Part shown: positions 13,801-24,314 of the stretch, piece after piece
Numbering within the stretch: position 1 is the first letter of the stretch
Layout: each line of letters opens with the position of its first letter
NCBI GenBank assembly: GCA_964036315.1
Contig: OZ038480.1
Span: forward strand, 7,045,703-7,109,702
Direction: 5' to 3'
From: Acanthosepion esculentum
Lineage: Eukaryota; Mollusca; Cephalopoda; Sepiida; Sepiidae
Length of the DNA: 64,000 nucleotides
Translations under genes and position numbers: made by a program
Notes under the pieces: generated by a model
What the model was told of the DNA's origin: nothing
Seen by the model: the letters and a program-made list of their open reading frames with translations, nothing else
The model's database searches: none

Positions 13801-16800
13801 CAAATGCTGCAACAGATGTCAGTAATGCTGGATAGAGGTTTTAAAAGACTAAAAGTAACTGATGACATTTTCTAAATGATTAAATAGTTTGCTTTTCTTT
13901 TTCATCTGGCCACATATTGTGTAAATATTTTTTTTTTTTAAATTTCAAGAGTTTCACTCATGTTTTCTGTGGGTGTTGAAAACAAAACAAATAAATGGGC
14001 AAAGCTTGAAAATAAGAAACCATATAGAAAATGAGAAATCACTGATTTTCAGTAAGTGTACCTTCAAAAGTAGAAACAGCTTTGATGAGGATGAATCCTG
14101 TTTTCTAAAGTTCTGAGATTAAGTGGGGTGGGGGTAATTATATTTGGACAATTTTTTTTACTTTTGTTGCTTTTAACAGAATATATTTTGACCAAGTTGT
14201 GGGAAGAGGATCTTCAGAAGAATAAAAAAATAAACATATTGTAGAGTCATGTTAAGAGGAATGACCATTGTGGATATCTGTTTACAGCTGCGTGAATAAC
14301 ATGACCACACAAACATAAAAATACCACAAAGCATAAAATACAAGAAGGAACAAAATGGTTTTGAAAACATAACATTGTATTTATTTGTGTGTTGATGTAC
14401 ATGCGTAGAAGTTAAAGATCTGATGGATTTATGTCTCGGACTAGGAATATTTGTACCGGAGCTCACGAAGTTGGATTAATTATTAAACTGTAGTTTTAGA
14501 AGAATAAAGTTCTTGTTGCATGTTTGGAAATGTTCTGTATGTTTGTAATGTAGGTTGGAAAAGTTTGTGAAGGTTTATATGTACGTGAATGCGTGAATAT
14601 GCTTTAACGTCTGACTGTCATGGTCGAGACGAGAATTCTCTGGGACTACATTTTGCAGCAAGAGAGAAAAAGAGAAAGAGGCAAACTCGTGTTTGCTATT
14701 TATAGATAATGTAATCACATGACAGGATCAAAAGAACATGGCGGGAAACTTGACTTAGTCACACGCTGGAAAAATATATTGTGCATGGGTGGATTGCAAT
14801 GCCCACTTGTCTGTTTATTGACCAATTAAAAGCTGATATTTCCTGAAAATATTTACTAATCTGAGAAGGCTCTTGGGACCTGTTTCTCCCAAAAGTGCAC
14901 AAAATCGACTACATGAAAATATAGCAATTATAAAATTGTGGAGCTGTGATTTATAAATTGTCTATTACAGAGTAGTGTTGATTTATTATCCAATGAATGC
15001 TTGTTGTTGTATAATTTGAATTTGTGTATGTATGCATGTATGTGTGTGATGATGATCATCATCACAATATCATCTATTTTCAAAGGTTTCATTAAATTTA
15101 CCAAAACTGTTTCACAGAAACTTATAAAACCAATAAAAGATTTACACATAAAAAAAAAATCAATAAATGTTAGTAAAAAAGTCAGTTCTGAAGTTTATGT
15201 AACACATTCCCAAATATAACAGAGTTTTCATTAAAGCAATTTACAATGACAAGATTTGGGAATCCCAAGAGGAAATCAGTTTCTATGGTTCTCTAGCTAG
15301 AGAAAGACATAAAAAAAAAGATTATTTTTCCACTAAAATAATCTTTCAACAACCATCATTGCTGACAATGACTTATTTCTAATACACAAGTTTATTAAGC
15401 CTGAAACAGCAAAAGTTAAATTGTAAAATGTATTTTTATTCAGTTCATTTTTTTTTCAGTTCTTAATGCAATTTCTATTGTTATTGTCATAACAACAGAC
15501 TCACTTTAGTAATAAAGGTACACAAATCTAGCTTGTTAACCATAACATGGCAACACTACCTAAATATTTATAAACTAAGCTTTGTATGACACAAAGCCAT
15601 AAATGCAGGTTGCCCAGAGAGGATTGAAGCACTTCATTAGAGAGTGAACTCTAAACATTATTGAATATCCATTTTCACCATAAAAATATTAAAAATTTGC
15701 AATCATTTGTGGGCAAATAATGGTTATTCTAACAAAAAAATTGGTATCATTGGTGATTGTCACATTTAGGCAAAACTTGCAACCAAGGTAAAATATTTCT
15801 CACCAAACTCATTTTCTCTATCTTTGTTAATTAACACTTCAGCTGACTTGAGACAACAAATAAAAAAAATATTTCTTTCAATAGTTAAGATATTTTACAA
15901 AACTAAAGAAAAAGTATAAGAAAGAAAAAAGTTAAGAATATATGAAAATGGAGGGGGGTGGGTAAACATTACAGATAAAAGACACAATCTGAAATCTGTA
16001 GCAACGGCAGATGAAACGAGTATTTTTAGTAGCAACTACCCAAATATTAAAAAAAAAAAAGGTTGTATCCAATATGGGGGGGAGGGAATTCTCAAAATAA
16101 ATAAAACAAAGAACGGATTACATGATGTATATCCTAATGTCTGCGGCTTCACGTCTATTTTATTTACGAAACGCCACGTTGCGTCTTGCCACTTTTTCAC
16201 CTTAGTCATGAATCTCTTCAACTTCATTTTTTGCGAATAGCAAGCTAAAAAAAAAAATCTGACACTTTTTGTTTTTTTTACACCAATCTTTCTTGTGGTT
16301 TGGGGGTGGGGCGTTTCCCTGCCCTGAAAATCAGCAATAATTGAAATCATGATTTTTTTTTAAACCAAGTCTAGAATACTGACTACAAAGAAAAGAAAAA
16401 AAAAGAATAATGAAATTCTTTCTCTGCACAGACACAGTTTGGTTTTCTTTTTGTCAGTTGTAAATTAAAAAAAAAAACGAAAAAAAAAAGAAAAACGAGT
16501 GGAACTTCAATAAGTTTGGCAGAATCAGATACTGTTGTTAAGAAGCTCTACTTTTAAAGTCACAAGGAAGGTTGATAAGTCAATAAACAAGAACAAGACG
16601 GTCCATTTGTCGCCACATACACCTGATATGAAGAAGAATGGATTTTACAAGTAGAAGAAATAAAAAAGTAACTGTTTCTTTACTGTTTACACTTTACTTT
16701 AAATTTTTTGCTCAAGTTTAAAGCCAATTTTTAATGAATGTCATCGACTTGGCAGAAGGAGGAAACCATCTGAATCAATTTTCTTTTCTTTTTTTTTGTT

Positions 16801-17289
16801 TTTGAATAACGGGTTTTAAAATGACTATCATTCATTTGTTCAATAACAATAACACCCACACACACACACAAAAACGTAGATTAAATTAAATCTCTTTAAT
16901 TAATTTAAAAATCATTTTTCCCTTACCACAAAAAAGTCGAATTAATTAAAGGAAATAAAAATATCTACAAAATTATTTTTAACAAAACAGAGTAAATTAA
17001 ATAGAAATTAAAAAATCCGATAACTTTTTTTCATGCGTTAATTAAAAATCAAAACTAAAAACACAAACCGACTTAGACGTACATATGTGTGTTTGCTATT
17101 TCGATGTTTTTCATCATCCTTCAGCCGGATGTAAACAGTCCGCATGAGACGAGACCGTGTGTAAGGATAACTGAGCGTGCTGGTCATGTTACATTCTGAG
17201 ACGGTCACTAATTTCAAAAGCAGGATATAAGCGATGAACGCGGCGAGGACAACAAACAGCCGGTCATTTGGAAGCCATTGTGTCAACAT
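2232..17289 (-). CDS. METTL9: METTL9-like protein-histidine N-methyltransferase, 3' end missing
   Basis: Five exons on the minus strand join in phase: 17289-17083, 8962-8772, 5255-5155, 4021-3913 and 2416-2232 (793 nt, 264 codons plus one base). All introns are GT-AG. The N-terminus has a hydrophobic segment at about residues 11-30 (LFVVLAAFIAYILLLKLV), a possible signal or membrane anchor. Residues around exons 2-3 carry the family block ending FMSNTSING, then GSMFVYSQAQFQKLL. The SAM-binding motif I DLGAGDG spans the exon 3/4 junction, and YDVISCLNLLDRC is in exon 5. Known family function: METTL9 (DREV) makes 1-methylhistidine in HxH motifs of many proteins. Human METTL9 is about 318 aa, so about 55-70 C-terminal residues are missing, presumably in an exon left of base 1. 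The start ATG (17287-17289) was chosen because it precedes the hydrophobic segment. Identification rests on protein similarity recalled from the family. Confidence 0.9.
3913..4021 (-). CDS. METTL9: METTL9 exon 4 (SAM-binding motif I)
   Basis: 109 nt. Together with the previous exon it reads GAGDGMVTKKMASHF, the Rossmann-fold glycine-rich motif I. It ends in a GTGAGT donor. Confidence 0.92.
5155..5255 (-). CDS. METTL9: METTL9 exon 3
   Basis: 101 nt starting after a cag acceptor. It completes the Gly codon, then encodes YLKRGSMFVYSQAQFQKLLG and the start of motif I, ending ..ENLIDL plus one base at a GTAAGA donor. Confidence 0.9.
5300..5377. repeat. Tandem repeat, 26 bp x 3
   Basis: Three nearly identical AT-rich units (core aaaacagaaaaaataaacat) in METTL9 intron 2, just upstream of the exon 3 acceptor on the minus strand. 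Confidence 0.8.
5378..8771. repeat. METTL9 intron 2: AT-rich, with repeat fragments
   Basis: Mostly low-complexity AT sequence. A half-element at 7610-7672 (tgtgtagcgaagaaaccat followed by a TA run) matches one end of the palindromic element at 36481-36815. A 60-65 bp direct repeat (core aaagcacat..tctt.actc.gatta) occurs at 8141-8205 and 8445-8500. TA arrays lie near 7841-7863 and 8115-8132. No coding sequence recognised. Confidence 0.6.
8772..8962 (-). CDS. METTL9: METTL9 exon 2
   Basis: 191 nt after a cag acceptor, ending at a GTAAGT donor after two bases of a Gly codon. It encodes WYDVDLNRIP through EKADWIFTQIWNALVRSLLS and FMSNTSIN. Confidence 0.92.
9922..10165. repeat. PLE-like short element, one-armed copy
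   Basis: Same family and orientation as 48443-48787. It starts tctgtctatatttctgag, then carries the arm with tgtcctcatctttgt and cgtttcggcc, and continues into the family's internal segment to about ccttaaccgg. The second arm is absent. It lies in METTL9 intron 1. Confidence 0.7.
10166..11871. other. METTL9 intron 1, AT-rich part
   Basis: AT-rich sequence with two G-runs near 10437-10480. No coding similarity or RNA gene recognised. Confidence 0.4.
11872..12223. repeat. Candidate solo LTR
   Basis: A 352 bp block that is richer in GC than its surroundings, begins TGTTGT and ends ATAACA. These termini are like those of the gypsy LTR at 60286-60588 (TGTTGG..ATAACA). No target-site duplication is evident and no internal region adjoins it, so the call is tentative. 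Confidence 0.35.
12224..17082. repeat. METTL9 intron 1, remaining part with an interspersed repeat
   Basis: 12470-12700 carries an interspersed repeat (reverse orientation: tgctatatttatgggtaaaa, then caatatcagg, a tgaaacagagtgtc segment and a TA/CA array). Related copies occur at 19850-20055, 36880-37075 and 39480-39650. The rest is AT-rich with poly-A and poly-T runs; no gene recognised. Confidence 0.6.
17083..17289 (-). CDS. METTL9: METTL9 exon 1 (start codon, hydrophobic N-terminus)
   Basis: 69 codons from ATG to ...SKHTY, ending in phase 0 at a GTACGT donor. The next exon begins with WYDVDL, which matches the HQWY block of the family across the junction. Confidence 0.8.
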
Positions 17290-19037
17290 AGTATGAAAAG
17301 AAAAGTATGCGGGAGGGAAGTGCGGACTTCAAAACGAGGCTCGCCCTAAGCTGTTGCCATATGTAGAGGGGCATGCAGAATAATATCGGGGCATATATGG
17401 TCTATAACGCCGAAATAGTTACTAAGTATTTTTTTTTTTTACCGGTGTCGGTCCTAGATAAAATGAGTAATGATATTTTTTCAATTCAGACAAAACATTT
17501 CAGCTTAGAAGAGAAGAAGAATAAAATACATTTCGTATCTCATGAACTTTCTGAAAAAAAAAAAAAAAACGCATTTTAAATATCTGTGAAGTTAATTTTT
17601 TTTTTTTAAGATAATAATTGTCTAAGAAATTTAACCCGTAAAAAAAAAAAAGAAAAAATAGTTTAATGTCTTTAAATAGAATTTTAGAAATCTTTAAACT
17701 GAAAAAAGTAAAAACAATCTCACTTCTGTCCTGTTTCATTATTAGCCAATTTGATGGATGACAACAAAAGAGAAAATAAAACAATTTAAAAATCTCTTTA
17801 AAATTCAATATCTTCATTTGTTTCAAAGTAAAATTTCCCCAGCATGGTATGCCTTTCTTGTCAACACATTCAAAGGTCAGATAATAGTTCTCTTACAACC
17901 CTGCCCTCTACTTAAATAATCCTGCCAAAAAGCAAATCAAATGCAGAAAACCAAACTTATCACTATCAAGAAGAAAAAAAACTTATGAATATTTAATCTT
18001 TATGAAACCGAATAAACACTTTTGAATTTCTCACATTATAGAAAGGAATATAAAAAAGAGAAATGAGGAAAAATGATTAAAATACTTAAGTGATACATTT
18101 TTATTCATTATAATGTTTTTTTTCTTTGACAATTTTATTAACTGTTGATGTGAAAATATTTCATTTGTACCCAAAGTGGTCTTTTTAATTATTTTCACAC
18201 AAGAATTTATTAAAAGAAAATAAACTAGAAAACATGATAAAAAAAGTTATTGAATTAATTGATCATTAATTTAACTTTGCTTTTTTATTCATTTTTGCAG
18301 GTATTATTGTCAAAAGCATTTATGAGACTTCCAAACACCATCTACACTTTAATATTAAAACCTACCTTCAGATTAAAAAAGTATCAGTCACCAGGAGATT
18401 ATCCAATTTTAATTAAAATTTTAGCATTTATTCATTAATTAAAAATCCCTTCAATTATTTCATGGCATCCAAGTAATTTCCTTATCTTAATCATATTTCT
18501 AACATTATTATAATGACAACAAAAACTTTGTTAAACAGACAAAAATATTATGAGCATGAATAGATTTGTGGTGGACTTCACCGCATTAATTTAACTTAGA
18601 TTAGGAAACCAAACTGAGGTGAAGAAAGGATAAGCGAAAGATATCATTACACATAAAATATGTATTTAACAAGATATTAAAAAAACAAGGACGTGAAAGA
18701 AGGCATGCATTGAGTAAAACAAGAGTTGTCTCTCTTTAACTATTATTTGGATTCCAAAGTTCACTGAAAGAAAGAAAGTTTGTGATAGTTTCTTGTAATA
18801 AATGTTCTCAACAGTTTTGCTGTGTAAGAAAAGATTATGTACGTATAAGGAATGTTCAGCATGTGAGTGGTGGTGTGAGTGAGAAGATTGGTGCATGGTT
18901 TCAACTGTCAGTTTATAGTGAATAATAAACATACACAGCAAAGGAAAATACTCACTGCGAGAGTTTGTAATTGTGAGTGTAATGTAATCTTTTTAAGGTA
19001 ACTGGTTCGTAATAGTTAGAGATATTATGAGACGTCC
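17290..19037. other. Region upstream of METTL9
   Basis: The METTL9 promoter would lie in the first few hundred bases, but no TATA box stands out. The rest is AT-rich with long A/T homopolymers. Nothing else recognised. Confidence 0.35.
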
Positions 19038-19424
19038 TCATTCTGATGTTGTTGACGGTTTCGAAAGTTCCTTGTTCATGGACGTAGGCGGCTCGAAAAA
19101 GATGTTCGCTTCAGGATGAAAATTCGTCATCGTAAAAGGTGATGTGACGACAGTGTCGTACGTGTTAAAGGTACAGCGACGAGCCATGAGGGTCTAGGCA
19201 ATGTTTGCCAGTAAAATATCCCTGTCTGTATATATGGTTGACCGATGAGAGATAAGTGAGCCGTCTGCCTGGTTCAAACGAACCGTCGGCGACTGATTTT
19301 GAAAAGCCAATTTGTCTGTGACGTCAGAGCAAAAAGTGCGCGAAAAATGAACAGCAGTAGCAGCGAGCAGCTTCCTCACTTTCGGCTAAGAACAACGGTT
19401 TACTGCTATTACTAGCCGAAAGTG
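19038..19424 (-). promoter_or_regulatory. Possible promoter and leader, minus strand
   Basis: A GC-richer patch in AT-rich sequence. Read on the minus strand it has a perfect 12-bp inverted repeat (19377-19388 and 19413-19424, cactttcggcta), a CRE-like gacgtca at 19319-19325, a TATA-like tatataca near 19226-19235, and then a 49-codon open frame from ATG at 19185-19187 to a stop at 19038-19040. The predicted peptide (starts MARRCTFNTY) is unknown to me. It could be a first exon, a transposon LTR or chance. Confidence 0.25.
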
Positions 19425-19726
19425 AAAGGAAGGGGTGAAACTCGTGCGTGCGTCAAATTGAAGGTGGAATAGGGTACTATTCCACGATATTTATTACTGA
19501 AAAATAACAGTAAATGCGGCACAAGGCCAAAAATGGGGGTTGGGAAAGGGAGGTCATCAATTGTCTTAAAATTAAACTTAGCTAATCGCAAGTACTGACC
19601 CAAGCATACAAGACAATATTCCTTCCACCAAAACACCACATTCATACTTACCTTTCTTGCTACAACCACCAAAATACCTCATTGTCTCTATGAAAATCTA
19701 TTCCACAAGTGCTGTTATTTTTCTTG

Positions 19727-19835
19727 GCTATTTATATATATGGGTCAGTGGTGCATTGTAGGTAGTCTATTTTGGCGGTTATAACACAGAATAGATTACC
19801 CACAATGCACCACTGACCCATATATATAAATAGCT
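19727..19835. repeat. Near-perfect palindrome (fold-back/MITE-like)
   Basis: Two arms of about 45 bp (core tgggtcagtggtgcattgt at 19741-19759 and its complement on the other side) flank a spacer of about 15 bp. Both ends run into tatatataaatagc. This is typical of a short fold-back element. Confidence 0.8.
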
Positions 19836-19849
19836 GAGGAAATATCCAG

Positions 19850-19998
19850 CATTCGCGGCCTTACGATTGCATCTAGCATGAAACAGACTGTCGCCTCTAA
19901 GTGTTGACTTCTATGTTCACTTTTATATTTAGACACGCTCTATCTCTGATATTGAGCACTTTATCCCATAAATATAGCACATCTTAAGACTATATTTC

Positions 19999-20055
<57 letters not shown>
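19850..20055. repeat. Interspersed repeat plus (TA)n array
   Basis: The segment with gcatgaaacagactgtcgcc and tgatattgagcactttatcc matches 36945-37068 and, more distantly, 39505-39600 and 12470-12650. It runs directly into about 50 bp of (TA)n (20002-20053). A 20-bp unit gtgagacagagggtgcaacg follows twice at 20072-20111. Confidence 0.75.
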
Positions 20056-20888
20056 TCAGTAGCATGCATAAGTGAGACAGAGGGTGCAACGGTGAGACAG
20101 AGGGTGCAACGGCCCCCGAGCATCCAATCAAAGAGGGAAATGAAAATTTAGTTTATATCTTTAAAATCAGTGAAGTGTTGTGATAAATTAACATGAAAGA
20201 AAGACCCATTGAAGAATGAATAGTTTGATAACACAACGCACACACAAACTGCGTAGTGTAGGGGTTGAATGTGGGTATGTTCAAATCCTTACGTATTTTA
20301 ATTCACAAATGCAACAAAAATGTGTAAGAGAAATAATAAGGTAAAAACAATTTATTGGTTCAACAATTAATAAACATTTATATAACAATAAAGGTACAAA
20401 TATTTGTTGTCCAAGTTGTTTAAATTGTTCCAAAGTTTTGTTTGGTTTGGTTTGTAGCGTTATTAAAGTTTTGGTTTGAAAGATTTGAACTTGTTGAACT
20501 GTGTGTATGAAAATGAGAAAGTGTGCTTAAGTATTATTGTAATTGTGGGAAAATTAAACAGTTTTTTTTTGTATTAAATTAAAAGTATTGTTCTTGACTT
20601 ACTTTCTACAAAGTTGTCGCTCTTTGACTGGAGTTTTAACTTGTGATGTTTGTATTGAAATAAATGAATTGTTTGAGTGAGTGTTCTTTTGCAAGCCGGG
20701 TTTATGTTAATTTAAGTAATTATGGTTAAGCCTGTAATTGTGTGACATAGGTTCATTGTCGAGTTGAAAAACTTGGTTCATCTCACTGCCCAGGATGAAC
20801 GTTTCATATTTATTGAAAACTTGTATCACGTGATTGGCTTTGAATTCCTTGGCGAAATCAGTATTTTAACTCAGGTCAGAAACTAGGT

Positions 20889-21503
20889 TGATTCAATCGA
20901 ATGTGATCGAGAACAGGTGAAATGTGTTTTTTTTAATATTTGTTAACCAATCAGAAAACGTTTTTGCAAAAACTCAGTTTGGAGCCTGTTTTAGTTGTGC
21001 TGATTTTGAGAACTATATAGAATTTGAATTCTACATGCAACCCTGCAGATTGTGAAATACTGACAATATTTCTCAATATGTGATGTAAGTCTTGTATCTG
21101 TTAGGCCAATGCACGTGTCTGCCTGATATTGTAGTAACATCTGCAGGTGGTGGTAATGCTAAAGACTGTTTTGGTTGTGTTGAAGGCATTTGATTTCTTT
21201 CAATAGCAAGTTGAAATGACAAATTGATGTACGCTGGTTTCAGTTGATCAACCGAAACAATATTTGATTTGCCCTGGATAAGTAGAGTGAAGTACTTAGA
21301 CTTCTTATCCAGGACTTTATGAGTAGGACTAAGGCTTTTTTTTCACTGTGTCATAGATGATTCGATCGGACATAGTTGAGAACAGGTGAAATGTATTTTT
21401 TTAATATTTGTTAACCAATCAGAAAACGTCTTTGCAAAAACTCAGTTTGGAGTTTGTTTTAGTTGTGATGATTTTAAGAACTATATAGGATTTGAATTCT
21501 ACA
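20889..21503. repeat. Direct repeat of about 145 bp, 470 bp apart
   Basis: 20889-21033 and 21359-21503 are about 90% alike by eye (shared gttaaccaatcagaaaacgt and gcaaaaactcagtttggag). The spacer has no coding similarity. It could be a local duplication or two copies of a short repeat. Confidence 0.75.
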
Positions 21504-23040
21504 GTAGTATGATCCTCACAGGGTGCTACTTAATCTTGCCCTTGTGCTACAATACATCTAAGCTACACTTAGTAAATCACTATGCACACTAAAACTTTTA
21601 GAGTTAACCTGAAGACAAATTGTCATAAAGAGTGGCAAATGTTTGGAGACAATTATCAGAGTAATAGATTGAATCAGCAGAGATTGGGATAGAAAACAAA
21701 GCTTAGGACTTTTGGTTGATATGGAATATTCCCAAAAATTAACTGCTGGTTGATAAGTAAAAAAAGCTATCAGTAGGTATCACAGATGAAACTTTCAAAC
21801 AGGTACTAGGTGTTATCTGATTGCATCTTCTTAATCTACATGATTAAAGAAACTTAGCAGTTTTTATTTCATCAAAATATCTCAAACCATTTAATTTTGG
21901 CAGATTTATTTTTATTTTTACACATGTGCTCAACTTTTTTTGTCTATTATGAATTAGGACAAAATACCATATTTGGACTCCTATATTTTGAAAAGCAATT
22001 AAGAACAAGAGTTAAAATTATACTAGCTTGTTAGGTACATAACAAAGAAATTAATAATAAAATTACAGATAGTATCACTGCATATTTCTTAAATAAATTC
22101 AGTCTGAATATGCAAATTTTATAAATCAAAACTTCTGCAACGACGTGCAAACAACTCATAACCTGAGGTTTGACATTTCATAAAACTGGAAATAAGAACA
22201 ACATTCATCCCAAATTTCAAATATCACATTATGACTATACCAATAACATACCTTAGGAGTGATAGAATGGATATATTCTGGATTATTCCACTTCAAAATT
22301 GAGAAAAATTGCTTTTTAACCTTTTGTCACAAGGTATTTGAAAAGCCGATTTTAGACTTGCTTGAAAACACCAAATTTCATATCTAGCCATTTCTGGGGG
22401 TGCTCTTTCCATTTATCATGGTTAAAATAACCTAAAATCAACAGATTAGAATGTATATGGAGCAGATGCTGAACAAGTACAGTCCTGACTAAATATGTAC
22501 AATTTCGGGACTGTAGAGAGAGAGAGAGAAGCTTAACACACGCCAAGCAATAACCACTAATGATTACTAATAATCTGTATGAAATAAATATTACTAAGAA
22601 ATAATAATAAATTAGGAAAATGAATATTAAATCATAAATTTGTATCTAGATAGCAATAAATTGTAACTAAAATCCATTCATTAGATAATTTAAAAAGTAA
22701 GAAAATTGTTTGAAGGGGTAACTTTAAACAAAATGTTACTTGGTAACTGAAATGCAGATAATTATTGTGAGAATACTGCAAAAACATAAAAGACATTCTA
22801 GAATTTTTTTGTAGAATGTTGTTTTTATCTCATTCTTTGAATGTGAATATTTTTCGATCAATATGTCCTACGTTTTTTTTCGTGATTTGAATCTGAGCGT
22901 AAAGTAAACAAATCGATTTTTGTTTCATATTTTTATGACGAAAATGTTTTTTAAATTCCATTTACATTTTACATATCATAGAAAATTAAGATTTAAAACA
23001 AATTCTTAGCAATTTCCTTGAAAATGCCCTCCATAGAAAA
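21504..23040. other. AT-rich intergenic sequence
   Basis: No gene, RNA or clear repeat recognised apart from a short GA run near 22518. Confidence 0.4.
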
Positions 23041-23160
23041 CATGCTGGTCCATTCTTTTGTGCCCGTGTTGACGCTGTGTATTGAGTCTCGCGTGGAGTT
23101 GAAATGATGGCCGAGCGAGTCGCACATGGTTACGCATAATCGCACACGCGCAAAATGGAG
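23041..23160. promoter_or_regulatory. CpG-containing patch upstream of RPL14
   Basis: Several CpG dinucleotides and alternating cgcaca motifs in otherwise AT-rich sequence, about 1.2 kb upstream of RPL14. It may be regulatory or a repeat fragment; there is no direct evidence. Confidence 0.2.
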
Positions 23161-23828
23161 CTATCGTTTCATATTTGATTTTGATTGAGTTTCATAGATT
23201 ATTAAATGAGCGTTTTAAATGATGTGTTTTTATTTTTTACAAGAAGCATTTGAATTTTACAATCCAACTTTTCATTTGAATTGTTTACAAACTTCTTATT
23301 AAAATTAAAAAAATATAAAATATATGAAAATGAAGCTTAGAATGTTAACTTTCAAACTAATGTGTTACCAAAATTGTAATAAACCCTGCGGAGTGCGCAT
23401 ATTACAAAATTTGAGGAAGTCTAAACTGCCGTCAGTGAAAAAAAATGGCCAAAATTTTGCGAAATCACCAAAATGTCTCTGTTTTCAAACTGTAATGTTC
23501 ATCGCACACTGTAGTACATATAAAAATAAATAAAATAGAAACAAAGTTCATGAAATAAGCTTTTATTTGGTATGCATTATATGGAGATAATGAAATTTAA
23601 CACGACGAGTTGAATGCATTTTTTAGTGTTTTTAGTTAATTCATCGGCTGTAAGCTGAGTGTTGAGATACCTACTATCAGTTGTGTTAGTAACTTAGCAT
23701 TTCCCCTTGTTTTTCTTTTCAATAAAAATATAGCTTTACTTTTATGACCTAACTAAAAAAATATTATGAAAAGTAAATTATACCGGAAACTAAAAAAACA
23801 TTCGTAGTAAGTTAAAATAAGTTATTCA

Positions 23829-24010
23829 CTAACCGCCCCACGCGGTCGGATGTGGCACAAGGCCGACTTTATTGTGGGGTTACCAAGCCTGTAGGACTTG
23901 CCAAAAATTCCCGGAAAAACGGGTTCGGGTAGCTGTTTCCCCGGGGATCATCTCCCCCCTCCCCACGGAGGCAGATAGTTCACACACCGAAGTAATCGGG
24001 ATAGTGACCA
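23829..24010. repeat. SINE-like fragment
   Basis: A GC-rich segment containing ggcacaaggcc (23854-23864), a motif also seen at 19518-19528 and inverted at 44191-44201, and acgggttcgggta, which loosely resembles a pol III B box. The pattern suggests a tRNA-derived short element, but no A box could be set convincingly. Confidence 0.4.
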
Positions 24011-24240
24011 AGCTAAAATAAATAGAACCAACAAATTCAAAGCCCACATTAAATAATTTAGTGCGGAATTGGCTTCGGAAATAAACGGTGATATTGTAAT
24101 TAAAATTCCATTGAATAATTTATTATTATTATTATTTTCATATTAATAAATAAAGCGTAATTATATTTATTTCAGTTCCTTTTTAAAAAATAAAAGATAA
24201 AAAGGGGAAAATATTACAAAGAAAAACGGAAATAATTAAT

Positions 24241-24311
24241 CCGGAAGTATGTGAAAAGTGACGTTCACAGTTGCGCACTTTACTACTTCCTTTACTCGGC
24301 ATACAGCCAGG
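24241..24311 (+). promoter_or_regulatory. RPL14: RPL14 core promoter and 5'TOP-like leader
   Basis: An ETS-type site CCGGAAGT lies at 24241-24248. About 37 nt further on, the pyrimidine tract cttccttt (24286-24293) is a plausible 5'TOP transcription start. The leader to the ATG would then be only about 26 nt. Short leaders and 5'TOP starts are typical of ribosomal protein genes. The exact start base is inferred. Confidence 0.55.
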
Positions 24312-24314
24312 ATG
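24312..24314 (+). CDS. RPL14: RPL14 exon 1 (ATG only)
   Basis: The start codon is followed at once by the donor GTGAGT. The next exon begins with GTT (Val), giving MVFNKKF. Confidence 0.85.

Noticed and set aside
16036..16350. 104-codon minus-strand open frame in METTL9 intron 1
   Set aside because: Low-complexity Phe-rich ends, no splice-site support and no similarity to METTL9.
23880..23960. Possible tRNA gene (acgggttcgggta)
   Set aside because: No cloverleaf could be formed and no A box was found; kept only as a SINE-like fragment.
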